A stretch of DNA of 64,000 nucleotides from Adiantum capillus-veneris (lineage: Eukaryota > Streptophyta > Polypodiopsida > Polypodiales > Pteridaceae). Position 1 is the stretch's first letter. Each line of letters starts with the position of its first letter. The notes under the pieces were generated by a model, which did no database searches, had not been told where the DNA came from, and saw only the letters and a list, made by a program, of their open reading frames with translations. The position numbers and the translations under genes are program-made. This document shows, in pieces, positions 32,096 through 43,539 of the stretch. The DNA lies in NCBI GenBank assembly GCA_014529385.2, contig CM043946.1, positions 18,869,077-18,933,076 on the forward strand. The letters are read 5' to 3'.

Positions 32096-32640
32096 CTATT
32101 TGATGCATTGTTATTTTATTCATTCGTTTCTAGACTCCTCCCTATTCCATCCATATCTCTAAGGACTCCTCTCTCTCTCTCTCTCTCTCCCCCCCTCCAA
32201 AAAGGAGCAGGTTCGAATGCACATCAATTGATCTGCGTTTACCCACTAGATTTTCCCTAACCATTGGAGCAGCCACCCAACAGTGCAGACACTTGCAACC
32301 CATACAATAGAAAATAAGAAGCAATTCTGCAAACGGACGCACCACAACCCTCAGCCTTTGCCGCCTCTCTGCCGCTCACCTTATGCGTCTGTTTGGGTTT
32401 GCAGGTCCAACTTTTTTGGGGGAGAGAGAGAGAGAGGTGTTGGCTCTGGGCCGCCGCAATTGAGAAAAAACCGAGAAAAAGAGAGCATCTGAAAAGATTC
32501 TTCAAATTGGACCTTTTTTCAAAATCGTGCGCAGATACTTTATTTGTACAACTATTTGGCATACACATACTGGCTTACATACACATACTGGCTCACGCTC
32601 AGTTTATTCAATTACTCTCATAGATTCTCTAAGATTCCCT
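32096..32640. other. No recognisable gene
   Basis: CT and GA microsatellites and short frames only. A CACATACTGGCT motif is repeated twice near 32563 and 32581 and again near 29283. Confidence 0.5.
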
Positions 32641-32659
32641 CTCTTTCCTTTGAAGGATT

Positions 32660-32755
32660 CACCACCTTTGTTTACAAAATAGTATAGGAATTGAACCCTC
32701 ACATGTGAGAGATCGGCCCCAAGATGTGTTCCCATAACCACTATCGCAAGCGGGC
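32660..32755 (-). mobile_element. tRNA-derived SINE-like unit
   Basis: On the minus strand an A-box-like TGCGATAGTGGTTA (plus-strand 32735-32748) is followed 37 bp later by a perfect B-box, GGTTCAATTCC (32687-32697). This is good internal Pol III promoter spacing. The flanking sequence does not close an acceptor stem, so a SINE or pseudo-tRNA is more likely than a functional tRNA gene. Confidence 0.5.
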
Positions 32756-33110
32756 GACGATGTTGTTTCTCCCACTTAAAAAAAAAGAAAATATACTAGC
32801 TTCGTCCCAACGTCTCATCCCCTTGCCTCTGCACGCACCTGCCTGGTTCGCTGTGCCCGACACCCTTTCCCCTCTCCAACTGCATTCCCACCCGCCTTCC
32901 TTGTAGGCTCAGCCGCCATTCCATTCGCCTTTCTTGCGAGTATGCTAGATTGGTTATTTTAATTGTCTCTCGAATAAGAGGCTGGTTTAGTTCATTATGC
33001 CCAAGTTCCTTGAAAAGCCTCTTATCTCCAACTTATTGCAGTTTCTTAAGCTCAAGTCTAGCTCTTCGCCACTCATTTCAACGATGCTCAGGTTCCTCTT
33101 CTCCGAAGAC
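32756..33110. other. No recognisable gene
   Basis: Only short frames without a domain signature. The left edge of the LINE 3' end that follows cannot be set. Confidence 0.45.
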
Positions 33111-33298
33111 TCCCTGGCCTCCGACTCTTACTAGGCTTGCGTGTGGCTAACCACTGAAGTGAGTATGTGCATCAAAATGCGACTATGAGCAACAAAATTA
33201 ATCAAAGTAAATTGCTTGCTAGACCTGAGCTTGAGGTATATATGTAATTTTATGATGCTTATTCAATACACTCACAAAATGTGAGTTTGAAAAAAAAA
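33111..33298 (+). mobile_element. LINE 3' end with hairpin and poly-A
   Basis: The sequence ends GAGCTTGAGGTATATATGTA...ACTCAC-AAAAT-GTGAGT-TTG followed by nine A residues. The same 3' layout occurs at 33980-34035, but without poly-A. It is a strongly 5'-truncated LINE insertion of unknown left border. Confidence 0.6.
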
Positions 33299-33399
33299 GG
33301 CTTCACCAATTTCTTTCTTTTGCTTAGCCATAGTATTTTGAGATATCCTTTTTACTCTTTTGCATTCAAGATAGGATAGTCTTTGTGTGTTATCGGCTA

Positions 33400-34040
33400 T
33401 CGCCACCGTCTTGCGTCCAGCCAATGGCGATTAAGTTCTTTGTATGTAAAGAATTATGGGGGGACTTTTCTAACAAGTGAAGATTCATACCAGGGGGGTA
33501 GACTCAGATAGATGTTCTAGCTACAAAATGGCTTGTGAGGACCTCCCTCACCTGTTTAAGGATTGCCCAACTATTAGTGGCCTAGCAGTTAAAATTTGCA
33601 AGTGCATTCAAAGGACATGGAGAATAGGTTTCTTCAAGAACGACCTATTCCTTGGAGGGATGGTGGTGAAAAGCCAAGTTCTTCCAGCATGCACACAAGT
33701 TGTCAGATTTGCTACTTTAAGGAAATTTGGAAGGCCAGGAATTCTAGGTTGTTTGAGATTGCTCTTGTAAACTATTAGCTTCACGGAGATCGTCTTGGAA
33801 AGCAAGGAACTGATTGTCTCCATTGGTGTAAGGAAGTCCTCAAACAAATGGTATTGGGCCATCAACACCGTTCTGGTGGACTAGAACTGACCTGCTAATG
33901 GGTAGTTGGTTGCCTCTTTGTGAAGCCAGGTAGTTGACCATTGTAATTTGAAATCCCTCAAGGCTCAACACGAGCTTGAGGTGTGTCTGTACATTTTTTC
34001 TAGTGAATCTATTACATCCACTCACTATAGTGAGTTTGGA
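33400..34040 (+). pseudogene. LINE fragment: RT zinc-binding region and 3' end
   Basis: The plus-strand frame contains SDRCSSYKMACEDLPHLFKDC, the C-x-x-C-type zinc-binding segment found at the end of plant LINE ORF2, followed by ICKCIQRTWRIGFF. The 3' end has GAGCTTGAGGTGTGTCTG and the hairpin ACTCAC-TATA-GTGAGT at 34020-34035. The RT core and endonuclease are absent. Confidence 0.75.
34020..34035. other. LINE 3' terminal hairpin
   Basis: Perfect 6-bp stem ACTCAC/GTGAGT with a TATA loop, equivalent to 33270-33286 and 7997-8012. Confidence 0.7.
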
Positions 34041-34043
34041 GTG

Positions 34044-34112
34044 TGTGTGTGTGTGTGTGTGTGTGTGCATGAGAGAGAGAGAGAGAGAGAAAGAGAGAGG
34101 AGAGAGAGAGAT
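34044..34112. repeat. (GT)n and (GA)n microsatellite
   Basis: A GT array at about 34044-34067 is followed by GA runs to about 34111. Confidence 0.95.
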
Positions 34113-34234
34113 TGTAATCAGCAGGGATTTCATTAACGTGTTCACAAATGCATGAACACGTTAATAACATGCGTTAATAACATAATTTATGTTGTGATCA
34201 CATCTATATTCACACAACTTTTGCAATGACCAGC

Positions 34235-34861
34235 TATTGGTGGATATGCCGCGAGCAGACACTAGCATAGCGAGAATTAAACCAACATGCCAAAATATCG
34301 GCCAAGGATTTAGCTCGACCTGCAGATGCATAGAAGCAAATAGATGGTTTTCAATCATCTACTTGACCTTCTAAGACAATCACTACTCGAGGAAATCAAA
34401 CCAGGATATCCTATGTGCTTGTGATTGCAAAACAATCCACAATGCTCACACTACCAAAATCAAGACCAAAAGTCCTCGAATCGCCTTGAAACTCACATGG
34501 GTTACTCTACTTACCTAGAGGTCACTACCCTCAGGATTGTGACCCTCTATCCTGCCCATAACCACTTAGTGTAGCAAACGTGTATGAAGACAGACAATCT
34601 ATTACTTACAGGTCATCGATTCTCAATTTGTATAATCCTAATGTGTAGCTCTCTCACTGTAAACCTATCGGTATAAAGAAGTCGCAAAACAAACACAAAA
34701 TTTGCAAGATAACTCACTCAAAAGCTTGTGGGAGCTCGCCTGATGACGGAACCAAAAATCCACAAGCTTGGCATTGGCGCATAGCCCTCACCGTCGCTAA
34801 CCCGCTGGTGGTGTTGGCTTCGCATGGCTACCCCGTAGCACGCATAGCGAAGAGATAAGAC

Positions 34862-34922
<61 letters not shown>

Positions 34923-35111
34923 ACACAGACACGGCAATAGTCTGATTAATTCAAAAGTCTGCTTAGGATTACAAAACTTTGGCTTATATACATTCCTCTT
35001 TAAAGGCTCATTCCCACCAAAAATGATCTCTTAACCCTTACAAAATGTCGCTTCTCATCAAAATTAAATAATACAAAAACGGTGTTGCTTTCCATTGTTC
35101 TTCCATCAACA
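34235..35111 (-). repeat. LTR of the coiled-coil family, oldest copy
   Basis: The minus-strand LTR begins TGTTGATGG at 35111 and ends near 34235. At the right junction the plus-strand reads ATCAACA then CTCCCCCCC, the PPT complement, exactly as at 60002/60003 (GCTAACA then CTCCCCCCC). The left junction matches 59069 (TATTGGTGGATATGCC versus TGTTGGCGGATACGCC). A CT array at 34865-34918 lies inside. The position relative to the PPT makes it a 3' LTR. Confidence 0.78.
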
Positions 35112-38100
35112 CTCCCCCCCTCCGCGTCCATGTTGTCCCTGACATGACGGGTCTTTGCCTTTGTCAGGTCTTCATGCTGCTTCTTTGCTCAATAGAACCC
35201 CGATGGCTTAATCATCTTCAAGTAAGATTCATATCTTATGTGTCGATCAAAAACTCTGTTGTCATAAGTGAAAAAACGTGTATAAATAGCCTCTTCAAAG
35301 GACTGCATGTGGTAGCTTGGTAAAAACGTCAATCTCTAGTAGAAGGGATGTAGCACTTGTGGAGATGGTTGAGTGGAGAGATTTTATGCCAATTTGAGGA
35401 GAGTGTAGTTTGTTGACATCAGACTGGAGTTTGTAGCTTTGTGCGATGCGAATACCTTGATGCAAGCTAGCAGTGTTTTACAAAATTTTCTAAGAATTAC
35501 ACACGTCAAGTCAAGAGAGCATGTGAAAAGCTTAATGACACCTGTTAGGGTTTTCACCATATAAGTTCCACTTATTCTTTCTCCTTCTTTGGATGGTGGG
35601 AGCTTAGGATAATTGAACCAATTGGGGTGCTTCTCTAGCAGCCGTTAGTGGTCTTTCCAAGTTCGCATCCTTGGTACTAGGCAGAAAGAGACATTGTCTC
35701 ATACAAACTTCGAAGCACCAACCAGACATATGAGGATGCTGGGTATTTTGTGAGCCATCCTTTTCACCATTTAGGTTGTGAATCTACTATTTTTTTGGAG
35801 ACTTCTTGATCTTTTATGTCACCCTCAAATTATGGTGTCATCTCCTCTGATTGGATGCGCTTCTTCATTGTAAGCACTTCATATTTAAGCAAAGGGTAGG
35901 GAGGGATGACTGCATCCATTCCTCTCTTACTACATTTTTTTCTAGCTTTAGAACCCCCACAAATTGTAGCATCCTTTGATCTCACTCTATGGTTGCTTTA
36001 GCACTTTCTTCAGTGGCCTTCTCTATTAAACTGTGGAGACGAGCCTCCTCTTCAGCTGTTAGCTTATGCCTTTCTTCTGGGATCTGTGGAGGTACCTCCA
36101 CCAATATAGGTTCTTTTGAGCTTTTTGGAATATCCTTAGGCTCTTGCTAGGCGTTAACTTTTGAGTCACTTGGACTTGGATCTTTGATTTGGCCTCGTTC
36201 TTGCTCTACTTCATGCCTCAAAGTCTACTAGATGCTTCTCGTCTCTTCTTGTTGCCTCTTCTGCATTGTTGATTGGTAGATTTTGCAACATCTCCAATTG
36301 TTGTTTTAGCTTGTCGTTATCTTTCTATACCTCTTGCTACTGTGCTTTTAATCTTTCTTCAGCTGCAAAAGAACCTTCTACAATATTTGTTCTTTGCCTT
36401 TACTCCAACTTTAATTCTTTTTGTAGAGCCGCGATCTATGCTTCCAAGGCTTGTACAACCTGGTTGTCCGCTCCTGCACTTGCTATAGTGGCCCTTGGGG
36501 TTCCTCTCAACCTTTTTATGGTTAGCTCTTGGAGCTGTAACTTGTCCTTCAGCTCCACAATATCGTCTCGAGCTGATTCCAACTCATCTTCAGTCCTCTC
36601 TTTTTCCTCTTGTAGGTTGACGATCTCCTTTGACACTTCAACCATCTACAATATGAGGCTATCCCTCTCAGCTTTAGCTCCCTGTCAAATTGTGCTTTGC
36701 ACTTCTTGCTCTCTCTCTGCACTGTGAATATATATATTTGTAGTTCTCTTTTGAGGGTGTCATGCTCTTTCATCAAATTCTCCTCTCTTGTTCTGAGCAT
36801 ACTATTTTCTTCTACCATAGTGAGAGATCTTGTTCGGATAGATCTAAAATCTGGTCGGCAGCTCTCACATCTTCTTTGTTAGCTGCTACCACACTCCTTG
36901 TTGATGGCTCTGGAAATGCTCCAACTAAGGGGACTTGGTGACCCATAACAACACTCCCACTGGAGGAGGACCCCATGGCCTCTCATGAGGCCTCCATCTC
37001 GGTACTGCTGAGATTGGTACCAACCCTAGAAGCATCCAATGTCATGTATCACACTTTGATGAGATCCCCATAAGTGCACCTTCTGGTCTTTTTCTTTTTC
37101 TCTAGTGTTGGCTCAGTTTTTAATTTTATCTTTGGAATATCCTCTGTTGGGATGTTGGGGTTTTCGGGCTTGGAGGTTGTTGTGTGTATTTAGGGGGAGA
37201 TGTTGGTGGTGTTATACTGCCTCCCTCCTCCTTGGACTCTTTTTCTTCTTTTCCTTTTGCTTTAGACTGATCTTGCAGCTTCCTCTTCATGTCCTGCATT
37301 TCCTCCGTGGTGAAGGGTTCTAGATCTTGTTATTCAATCACCCACTCAAACGCTTCATATGCTCTGATGCAATGATCAATCTGATCCTCCAAGGGTCGAG
37401 AGGAATTGCCGCCCATTTTCTTTGGGTTTGGTACCCAATATTCTTCAAAATCCCCTTTCAACGCTTGCTCGGCATTCGATTCCTCAATTAATCTTTCGAT
37501 GCGGGCTGCCTTATGACTGCTAGTTTCTCTTGGTCTATCCTCCTTGGTCATTACCATCTTGCCCTTCTTCTTCGGTGGCTCCTTTGTCCTTTCTTCTTGT
37601 ACTATCTCAAGCTTTCTTCAAAGCCATGGCGAGACAGGTGGTGCAACTATTGCTAAAGGTTCTTCTTCCACATCTTCTTTTAGTCTCAACCACTTGTTTT
37701 GGGTGGGTGGGTCTGGCCATTTTCCTCTTGCTCCGATAGCTTTATATGCAATCTTGGTCAAGATCTCCACTCCAATGTATTTGGGCTTATTAGTCCCCAA
37801 GCCCACTATCTGCTCATGTATATAATGGGCATAATTCACATCTTTTGGTACACTGCTTCTCAGTGCCCAGGTGAAAGTGGTGGAAATGGCATGAGGTGAG
37901 GTTGTGTACTTTTGTGGCAGCTTATTGCAGATATGGAAAAACTAGTTGTACAGCTTGCAGATTCTAATTGCCCTTGTATCCACTAGGTCTTCAAAAGTTG
38001 GGTTGGTTTTCTTCTGAGAGTACACCTGTACTGTGTCTCTTCTTTCTCTGAAAGCTGCCTTCGTTGTGCACTCCCTGAACATCGGCAATGATCTGAGGTG

Positions 38101-38510
38101 TAATGGTGACTTCTTTGCTTTTTCCCTCAAGTGTCGTGAGGACCGTTGTGCCGTCTTTCTTGATTATGGTGGTCAGCTCATAAAATCTGTGAAAAAATGT
38201 GGTGAAAAATCCGTGCAGATCCACTCTTTCTAGGTGGTTGAGGATGCCCTCTTTACTTGCATATTCAGTGAGTTCTCTAGGAACCATTGGCACATCGAGA
38301 GTGTTACCTTGTAGATCTCTTAAAGTTCCTTGGTATAGCTTTATTCCTTTTGCTTCTAGTGTGACTTCATCCATCCATGTTTTGATCGGGTTCAATGTCT
38401 CATTAGGAATTGTGAATGGCTCTGCCGCTGCAATGATATCCTTCAAGACGAGCCTTTTCTTCTTTACTAGTGGCTTGCCGGCTTCCATTGACCTTGCGTG
38501 CACTCCAAGT
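35112..38510 (-). pseudogene. Coding relic of the coiled-coil LTR family
   Basis: Minus-strand fragments lie in order. An N-terminal part (38503-37991) holds GNTLDVPMVPRELTEYA and EVTITPQIIADVQGV. A middle part (37839-37330) holds NYAHYIHEQIVGLG and FEEYWVPNPKKMGG. A coiled coil (36818-36436) holds DDIVELKDKLQLQ and LTIKRLRGTPRA. A C-terminal part (about 35740-35180) holds YMVKTLTGVIKLFTCS and ILRKFCKTLLA. The last two parts match 60.0-61.8 kb. I recognise no gag, protease, RT or integrase. The N-terminal part vaguely resembles plant putative-transposon-protein domains found in gag-less LTR elements, but this is uncertain. Several stops and frameshifts are present, so this copy is dead. Confidence 0.6.
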
Positions 38511-39240
38511 CCAAAAGTTAGTGTCTTTTACTAAATCTGGCAATTGATCAACTCCTAGCTATTCAAATGATTTCAAAATTGAATCACAAGCTAATTAGGG
38601 CCTAAGGATGCTATGCAGATTGTCATAAGTGCATTTGGGTACTCATTTTATTCTATGAGACATCATATGTGTATGGTGTCTATGTGCTCTAAATGACGTG
38701 AGATTTCACATATGCATAGCTTATAGCATGTACATCACACATATATGCCTCGAATGAGATTTGAACAAGTCATGAGCAAGATTTTGGCTTAAAAATTCTT
38801 TTTAGACTCTGAAATGGTAATATGGCTATATTTTGGGTATATGACGTTCAAGTGACTTGAAACTTGTGGTAGGGACTCATGGGCATAAGATGAGAACATT
38901 GGGTAGGCCAAAACTTCTTCAGGCTAGCAATTTTACACTTTGAGAAATCATATGTGTATGATGTATTTTGTCTGCAAACAACTAAAAACGCATAGGCTAG
39001 GATGTACATAGCATGTGCATGGTGCCTATAGCATCAGATTTGAAATTGAGCTTGTATTTGGATATCAAAGGCCATGAACGGGATTTGTACGCTTTATTTT
39101 TCGCAACATGGGTAAAAATGGGTCAAATGATGTCCAAAGATGACGAGGATTGACTGGCAAGCTAATAAAGATATGATAAATATTTTGGAGATCTCAAAAG
39201 CATGCAACATGCTAAATTCAAGGGTCTAGATATCATATGC
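38511..39240 (-). other. Leader-like region of the coiled-coil LTR family
   Basis: The sequence is non-coding. It contains two diverged copies of the 24-bp palindrome seen in the leader at 62.7-64 kb: 38658-38681 (AGACATCATATG then TGTATGGTGTCT) and 38943-38966. A half copy (AGATATCATATGC) abuts the gypsy LTR at 39241. I infer that this is the 5' untranslated part of the same minus-strand element, cut by the gypsy insertion. Confidence 0.5.
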
Positions 39241-39548
39241 TGACGGCCGGTTTTCGAAACCGCTACCGCGAGAACTAAACCCCAAGAAGGGGAGAGCATA
39301 TTACCAAGGGAAAACGAAAAAAAGAAAAGTTTCTTTAACATTCACCACCCCTCTAGGCTTAACCACTGGCGGGGCGCCACCAATTTGGCCACATCTCTCC
39401 ATTATCTCCAGAAGGCAGAGCCCTCTCTCTCCTCCTACTCGGCTCTGCCAACCCACTCTCTCTCACTTACCCTATCGCTTCATCACCCGGCCCAATGGGC
39501 GCATAAAAAAACATTTCCTATATTCCCTGGCGGGCCTCCAATTTTGTA

Positions 39549-39595
<47 letters not shown>

Positions 39596-39815
39596 TGCTC
39601 ATCCATATCCCAGCCAAGCTGGCCGCCATACCTCACCCCTCCTTTTTCCCTCTCGTCCACGCATCCTCGGCTTCACTCTCCCCCCTATCTCTCCCCTCTT
39701 GTTTTCTTCCCACCAGCGGACCACCGCTCTATCCTCCCCTATTTTCCCCTCCCTCAGTTAGCTCTCACTCTCTCCCCCTTTGAGTGAGCAGCCCCGCGGG
39801 CATGGAATAGATTAA

Positions 39816-39861
<46 letters not shown>

Positions 39862-40142
39862 CCCCTCCACATACCCTCTTCCTCTTATCCGCCCCTCGCA
39901 CTCCCTCTCTCTCTCTCTCTCTCTCTTTCCCCCGGTGTAGGAACCTGCCATAATATTCTCTCTCTCTCTCTACAACCACTCACCACCCCCCCCTTCTCGC
40001 TCTCTGTTGGACAGGCGAGCCCGTCCCATCTCTCTTTCTCTGATCGCGTTCTCGTCAATCCACAGGCCGCGCATGGTACCTCACCGCCCCCCTCTCTCAT
40101 TTAATTCACACACACACACACACACACTCCTACTACATCGCT

Positions 40143-40179
<37 letters not shown>

Positions 40180-41361
40180 GTCTCTCTCTCTCTCTTTCGG
40201 CCTATGCAGGCACCGCAACCTCTATACACATACCGACACACATATAACGCACATATTCACACTCTCGCACACACACTCACATACATACATAAATACACGG
40301 CACGTGCACCCACACAACCAAATAACACGCATGCATATACGCATGCACTGATAAAAAGAGAAAAAAACCGAAGGACATCAACGACATCGACAAAAAGAAA
40401 GGAGACGGTCAAGTCACGCGTCGCTGACACTAAAACAAGAAAAGGCGTCGAAGGCATGCCCCGACCGACCCCGAAAGTGACAAATAGCTACATCGATGCA
40501 CCAACTAGGCCGTTGTTCTCAATGGCATTGCATCCACAACGCCCTCTTCAGTAAAATGCGTAGGTGGTCATCATTTTTCCAGTTTCAAAACAAACCTTGT
40601 AAAAAATCCCAACTTTTGTAAATTCTCATCTCTCTAGGTGATGGTCACAAAGGCCCACTTAGAGGTTTTCCTTTATAATATTTCCCAAGACAAAGCAAGG
40701 GTCAACCACCCAGGGCCCACCACTTTGCTTTATCTCCCCTTGATTAGACCCCTAATCTAATCAGATTACCCTAATCTAAAGCAGCCAACACCTATAAAAA
40801 GGCACTGAGAGGTCACTATCAGAGGGAGGCAAGTTCATCAAAGGTCAGCACTTGCTAGTATTTTGGTGGGAGGGATTGGCAACATTTGCATCACAAGATA
40901 GGAGACTTAGTGTAGCAAATTTCTTTGGGAATTTGTACTATGTAAAAGAAGCTATGTCTACTTCTCGACTCCAATGTTCGATGCACACACACCCATGTTA
41001 GCAAGGTTTTCATGTCAGTGAGTCATCGCTAGAGAACGCACCAGTAGGCTCACTATCTCTCCCTCTATCTCTCTATCACCATGATTGCCACCTCGCCAGA
41101 AATAAGGTTGCTGTAAATATTACAAGAAAGTAATTCTCCCTCACACCCTCGAGGGTTTTCGTCACCTGTCATTTTCTCCCTCTGTGTGTGTGTGTGTGTG
41201 TGTGGAGAGTCCGTGATATTTCAAATCACCGTTATCTGCGTCCTAGCCGCTCAAAGCTAGGTGGTGCCCCCTATTAGCTTCATCGTGACCGGCTTGCGAC
41301 GTGCATCGGCTCTCGGAATTTTCGAGGCCGTCGGGGTTCGTGTCACGCTTTGCGCTCGTCA
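39241..41361 (+). repeat. 5' LTR of the gypsy element, microsatellite-rich
   Basis: It begins TGACGGCCGG, ends CTCGTCA and is about 2.1 kb long. It contains at least six CT arrays and CA arrays (39552-39591, 39813-39854, 39903-39927, 40105-40127, 40147-40179). The end is placed by the PBS two bases downstream, so it is less certain than the start. Confidence 0.75.
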
Positions 41362-41363
41362 TT

Positions 41364-41381
41364 TGGTGCCCCCACGGAGGA
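41364..41381 (+). other. Probable primer-binding site of the gypsy element
   Basis: TGGTGCCCCCACGGAGG starts two bases after the LTR end. A TGG start next to a CA-ended LTR fits a PBS. The tRNA was not identified. Confidence 0.5.
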
Positions 41382-41458
41382 GGGCTTCTCGAAAACCTTA
41401 GGTTTACAAGGCTGAAAGCAACACACATCATCAATCATGGACGAATGATTGAAGGAAT

Positions 41459-42393
41459 TCTCTAACTAGAGGACGGAATCGGAGGAGACTAAGGAGGTAC
41501 TAGCCGCCTTCATTGAAGTACTACTGCCAGGTTGTAGTGTTGTCAATATTCAAGAGGTAAGCTCCCCATCTCGTGTTGCCCGTTCTAACCACAAATTGAG
41601 AGCGTCAGGTGGGAGGCCTCTGAAGTGCTATCACTGCTGTCAACCAAAGCACACTGTCAATGAGTGCCAGCAACGAAGGCAACGAAAGGGCTGAAATCGT
41701 CTACATCGACATTCACTACGAGGAGGCCGTCCATATCAAAGGAGGAAAGAAAATGGTAAGGCCTCTCTTCCCTAAGGAAACTGCAATCAAAGGTATAACC
41801 TGTACTCCAAAATGGCCTAAAGGGGCTGCTCTAGCCAAAAGGCTAAGCCAGTATGGAAACACACGATCCCAAAGGAAGAAGCATTTGGCCATGCGAGTGC
41901 TTCAAGTTCTGAAAGCCGGGTCATACCCAGTTTGCCAAAGAGAAGGTCATCCGAGGCTAAGCAACGGAAGGTCACCTATCGATTCGCACGGCGCATGCGA
42001 GTACTGCCAGTCCATTTTGACAATCCTGAAGCAAAAGTGGTAAGAAGGTTTCCATGCCCTACAGAGGAGTGGTTTGGCTACTGCTCTCGCTATTTTGGAG
42101 GATGGGTAGAGGGTCTTCCTCCTCTCCCCGTATAGCTCATCCTGAAGAAGCTCTCCACCACGTGTGAAACCCAATGGTTTGGAGACGAGTTACAACTGAA
42201 TGGAGTGAAGTTCATGCAACACACCGACTACGGTAATTATCTGCAATTGCTGCTAGCCAAAAGGCTGGGAGTAGTCAGACGCGTCACCATTACCCCGTAC
42301 GTGCTGAGCGACGAAGGAAAAGTAGAGCCTATAAAAGGCGAAGACCTTGTATGGATGTGCCGACTCATCAACATCGGCATGGTAAGAGCATAA
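41459..42393 (+). pseudogene. Extra ORF upstream of gag, with a zinc knuckle
   Basis: Open frames before gag include CYHCCQPKHTVNEC (about 41618-41660), a C-x2-C-x4-H-x4-C knuckle. Basic segments follow, then VRRFPCPTEEWFGYCSRYFGG and RRVTITPYVLSDEGKVEP. Frames shift at about 41940 and stop at 42133. Some Tat/Ogre elements have an additional ORF upstream of gag, and I infer that this is its counterpart. The function is unknown. Confidence 0.5.
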
Positions 42394-42726
42394 GTAAGTG
42401 CTCCACCCTCTGTGCATGATGGAAAACATGCCAACAACATTCCCATTTAGGTTTCTGCAACATATGCATGTGAATATTTATGTAGATAGGAAATCTTCTA
42501 CCAACAGTAGATTGTGTATTTGTTCGGTGCTGTGGTGCTAGGAGAAATCCTTAGCTCCCCAAACCCTATCATTCTCCCCATATTGGATTACCACCACTCC
42601 TTCAATGTTTCCATCTTTATCCTATTTTAATCTATCCACCCAACCCTGTAAAAAGCGGCTATGAGCCGCTACTGACATTAATCTTTAAAATAAAAAAAAA
42701 AGTTTGTAATTTCCTGAGTCACGACC

Positions 42727-43539
42727 ATGGCAAGTGTTTCTTTAGCCACGTTCAGTGGAAAGAAGGGAGAAGACGTCACCATCGACTTTCTAGATGATTT
42801 CGACATCGCTTGTGTGGTTTCCAACAAGGATAACGACGCGTCACAGCTACAAATTTTTCCTCTACTGATGAAAGTAGAGTCCAAGTGTCGGTACAATGCT
42901 TTGCCCCAAGATACCAAAAATGTATGGGATGTATTACGTGCTGCCTTTGTGAAGAGGTTTTGTGGAGGCACAACCTCAGAAAAGCTGTGGTAGCTACTGA
43001 AGAAATTAAAGCAGGGACGTCTGCTAGAGTATGCCACCTACGAGTCCAAGTTTGTGGATTTGTAGGAGAGATGGGTTGCCTCACTGGAGGAAGGTGAAGG
43101 AGCGCCTAATTTCGTGAAGAAGGACCGTTTCATTGATGGCCTGTGGTCGCCGCTTAAGGAGAAGGTGAAGGGAAGGTTTCCTGCAACATATGAGTTGGCA
43201 GTGGAAGTAGCCCGCCTTAAAAACAAGAAGCTGCGCACGTAAGCAAGAGTCAACGAGTCAGAGGAATCGAGCTCAGTCCGACTAACCCCAGTGACTGCAA
43301 CAGTCGTTCATAGAGCCCAACCACAAGAGGTATCAGAAGAGCAACAAGACCTATTGAGTCGCATCACTACCCAACTCGAGAGTTTATCCATGAATCTGGT
43401 GCAACAAGGGCATGCACCTGTCAGAAATCTAGAACAAGGAAGAGGACAACGAAGGCAAAACCAAGAGTACCACTACTATAATTGCAGGGAAGATGGCCAT
43501 GGCATGTACTACTGCCCACATCCAAGGGAATTTCAATAG
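42727..43539 (+). pseudogene. gag relic
   Basis: It starts MASVSLATFSGKKGEDV. A retrotransposon gag-like core follows (VWDVLRAAFVKRF, LLEYATYESKFVDL, RFIDGLWSPLKEKVKGRF) and then a decayed zinc knuckle near 43475 (YNCREDGHGMYYC, where the first Cys is Tyr). In-frame stops occur at 42991-42993 (TAG), 43063-43065 (TAG) and 43240-43242 (TAA). Intact gag forms the particle and binds element RNA. Confidence 0.8.

Noticed and set aside
32687-32748. Functional tRNA gene
   Set aside because: The A- and B-boxes are good, but I cannot form the acceptor and anticodon stems, so a SINE-like or pseudo-tRNA call is safer.
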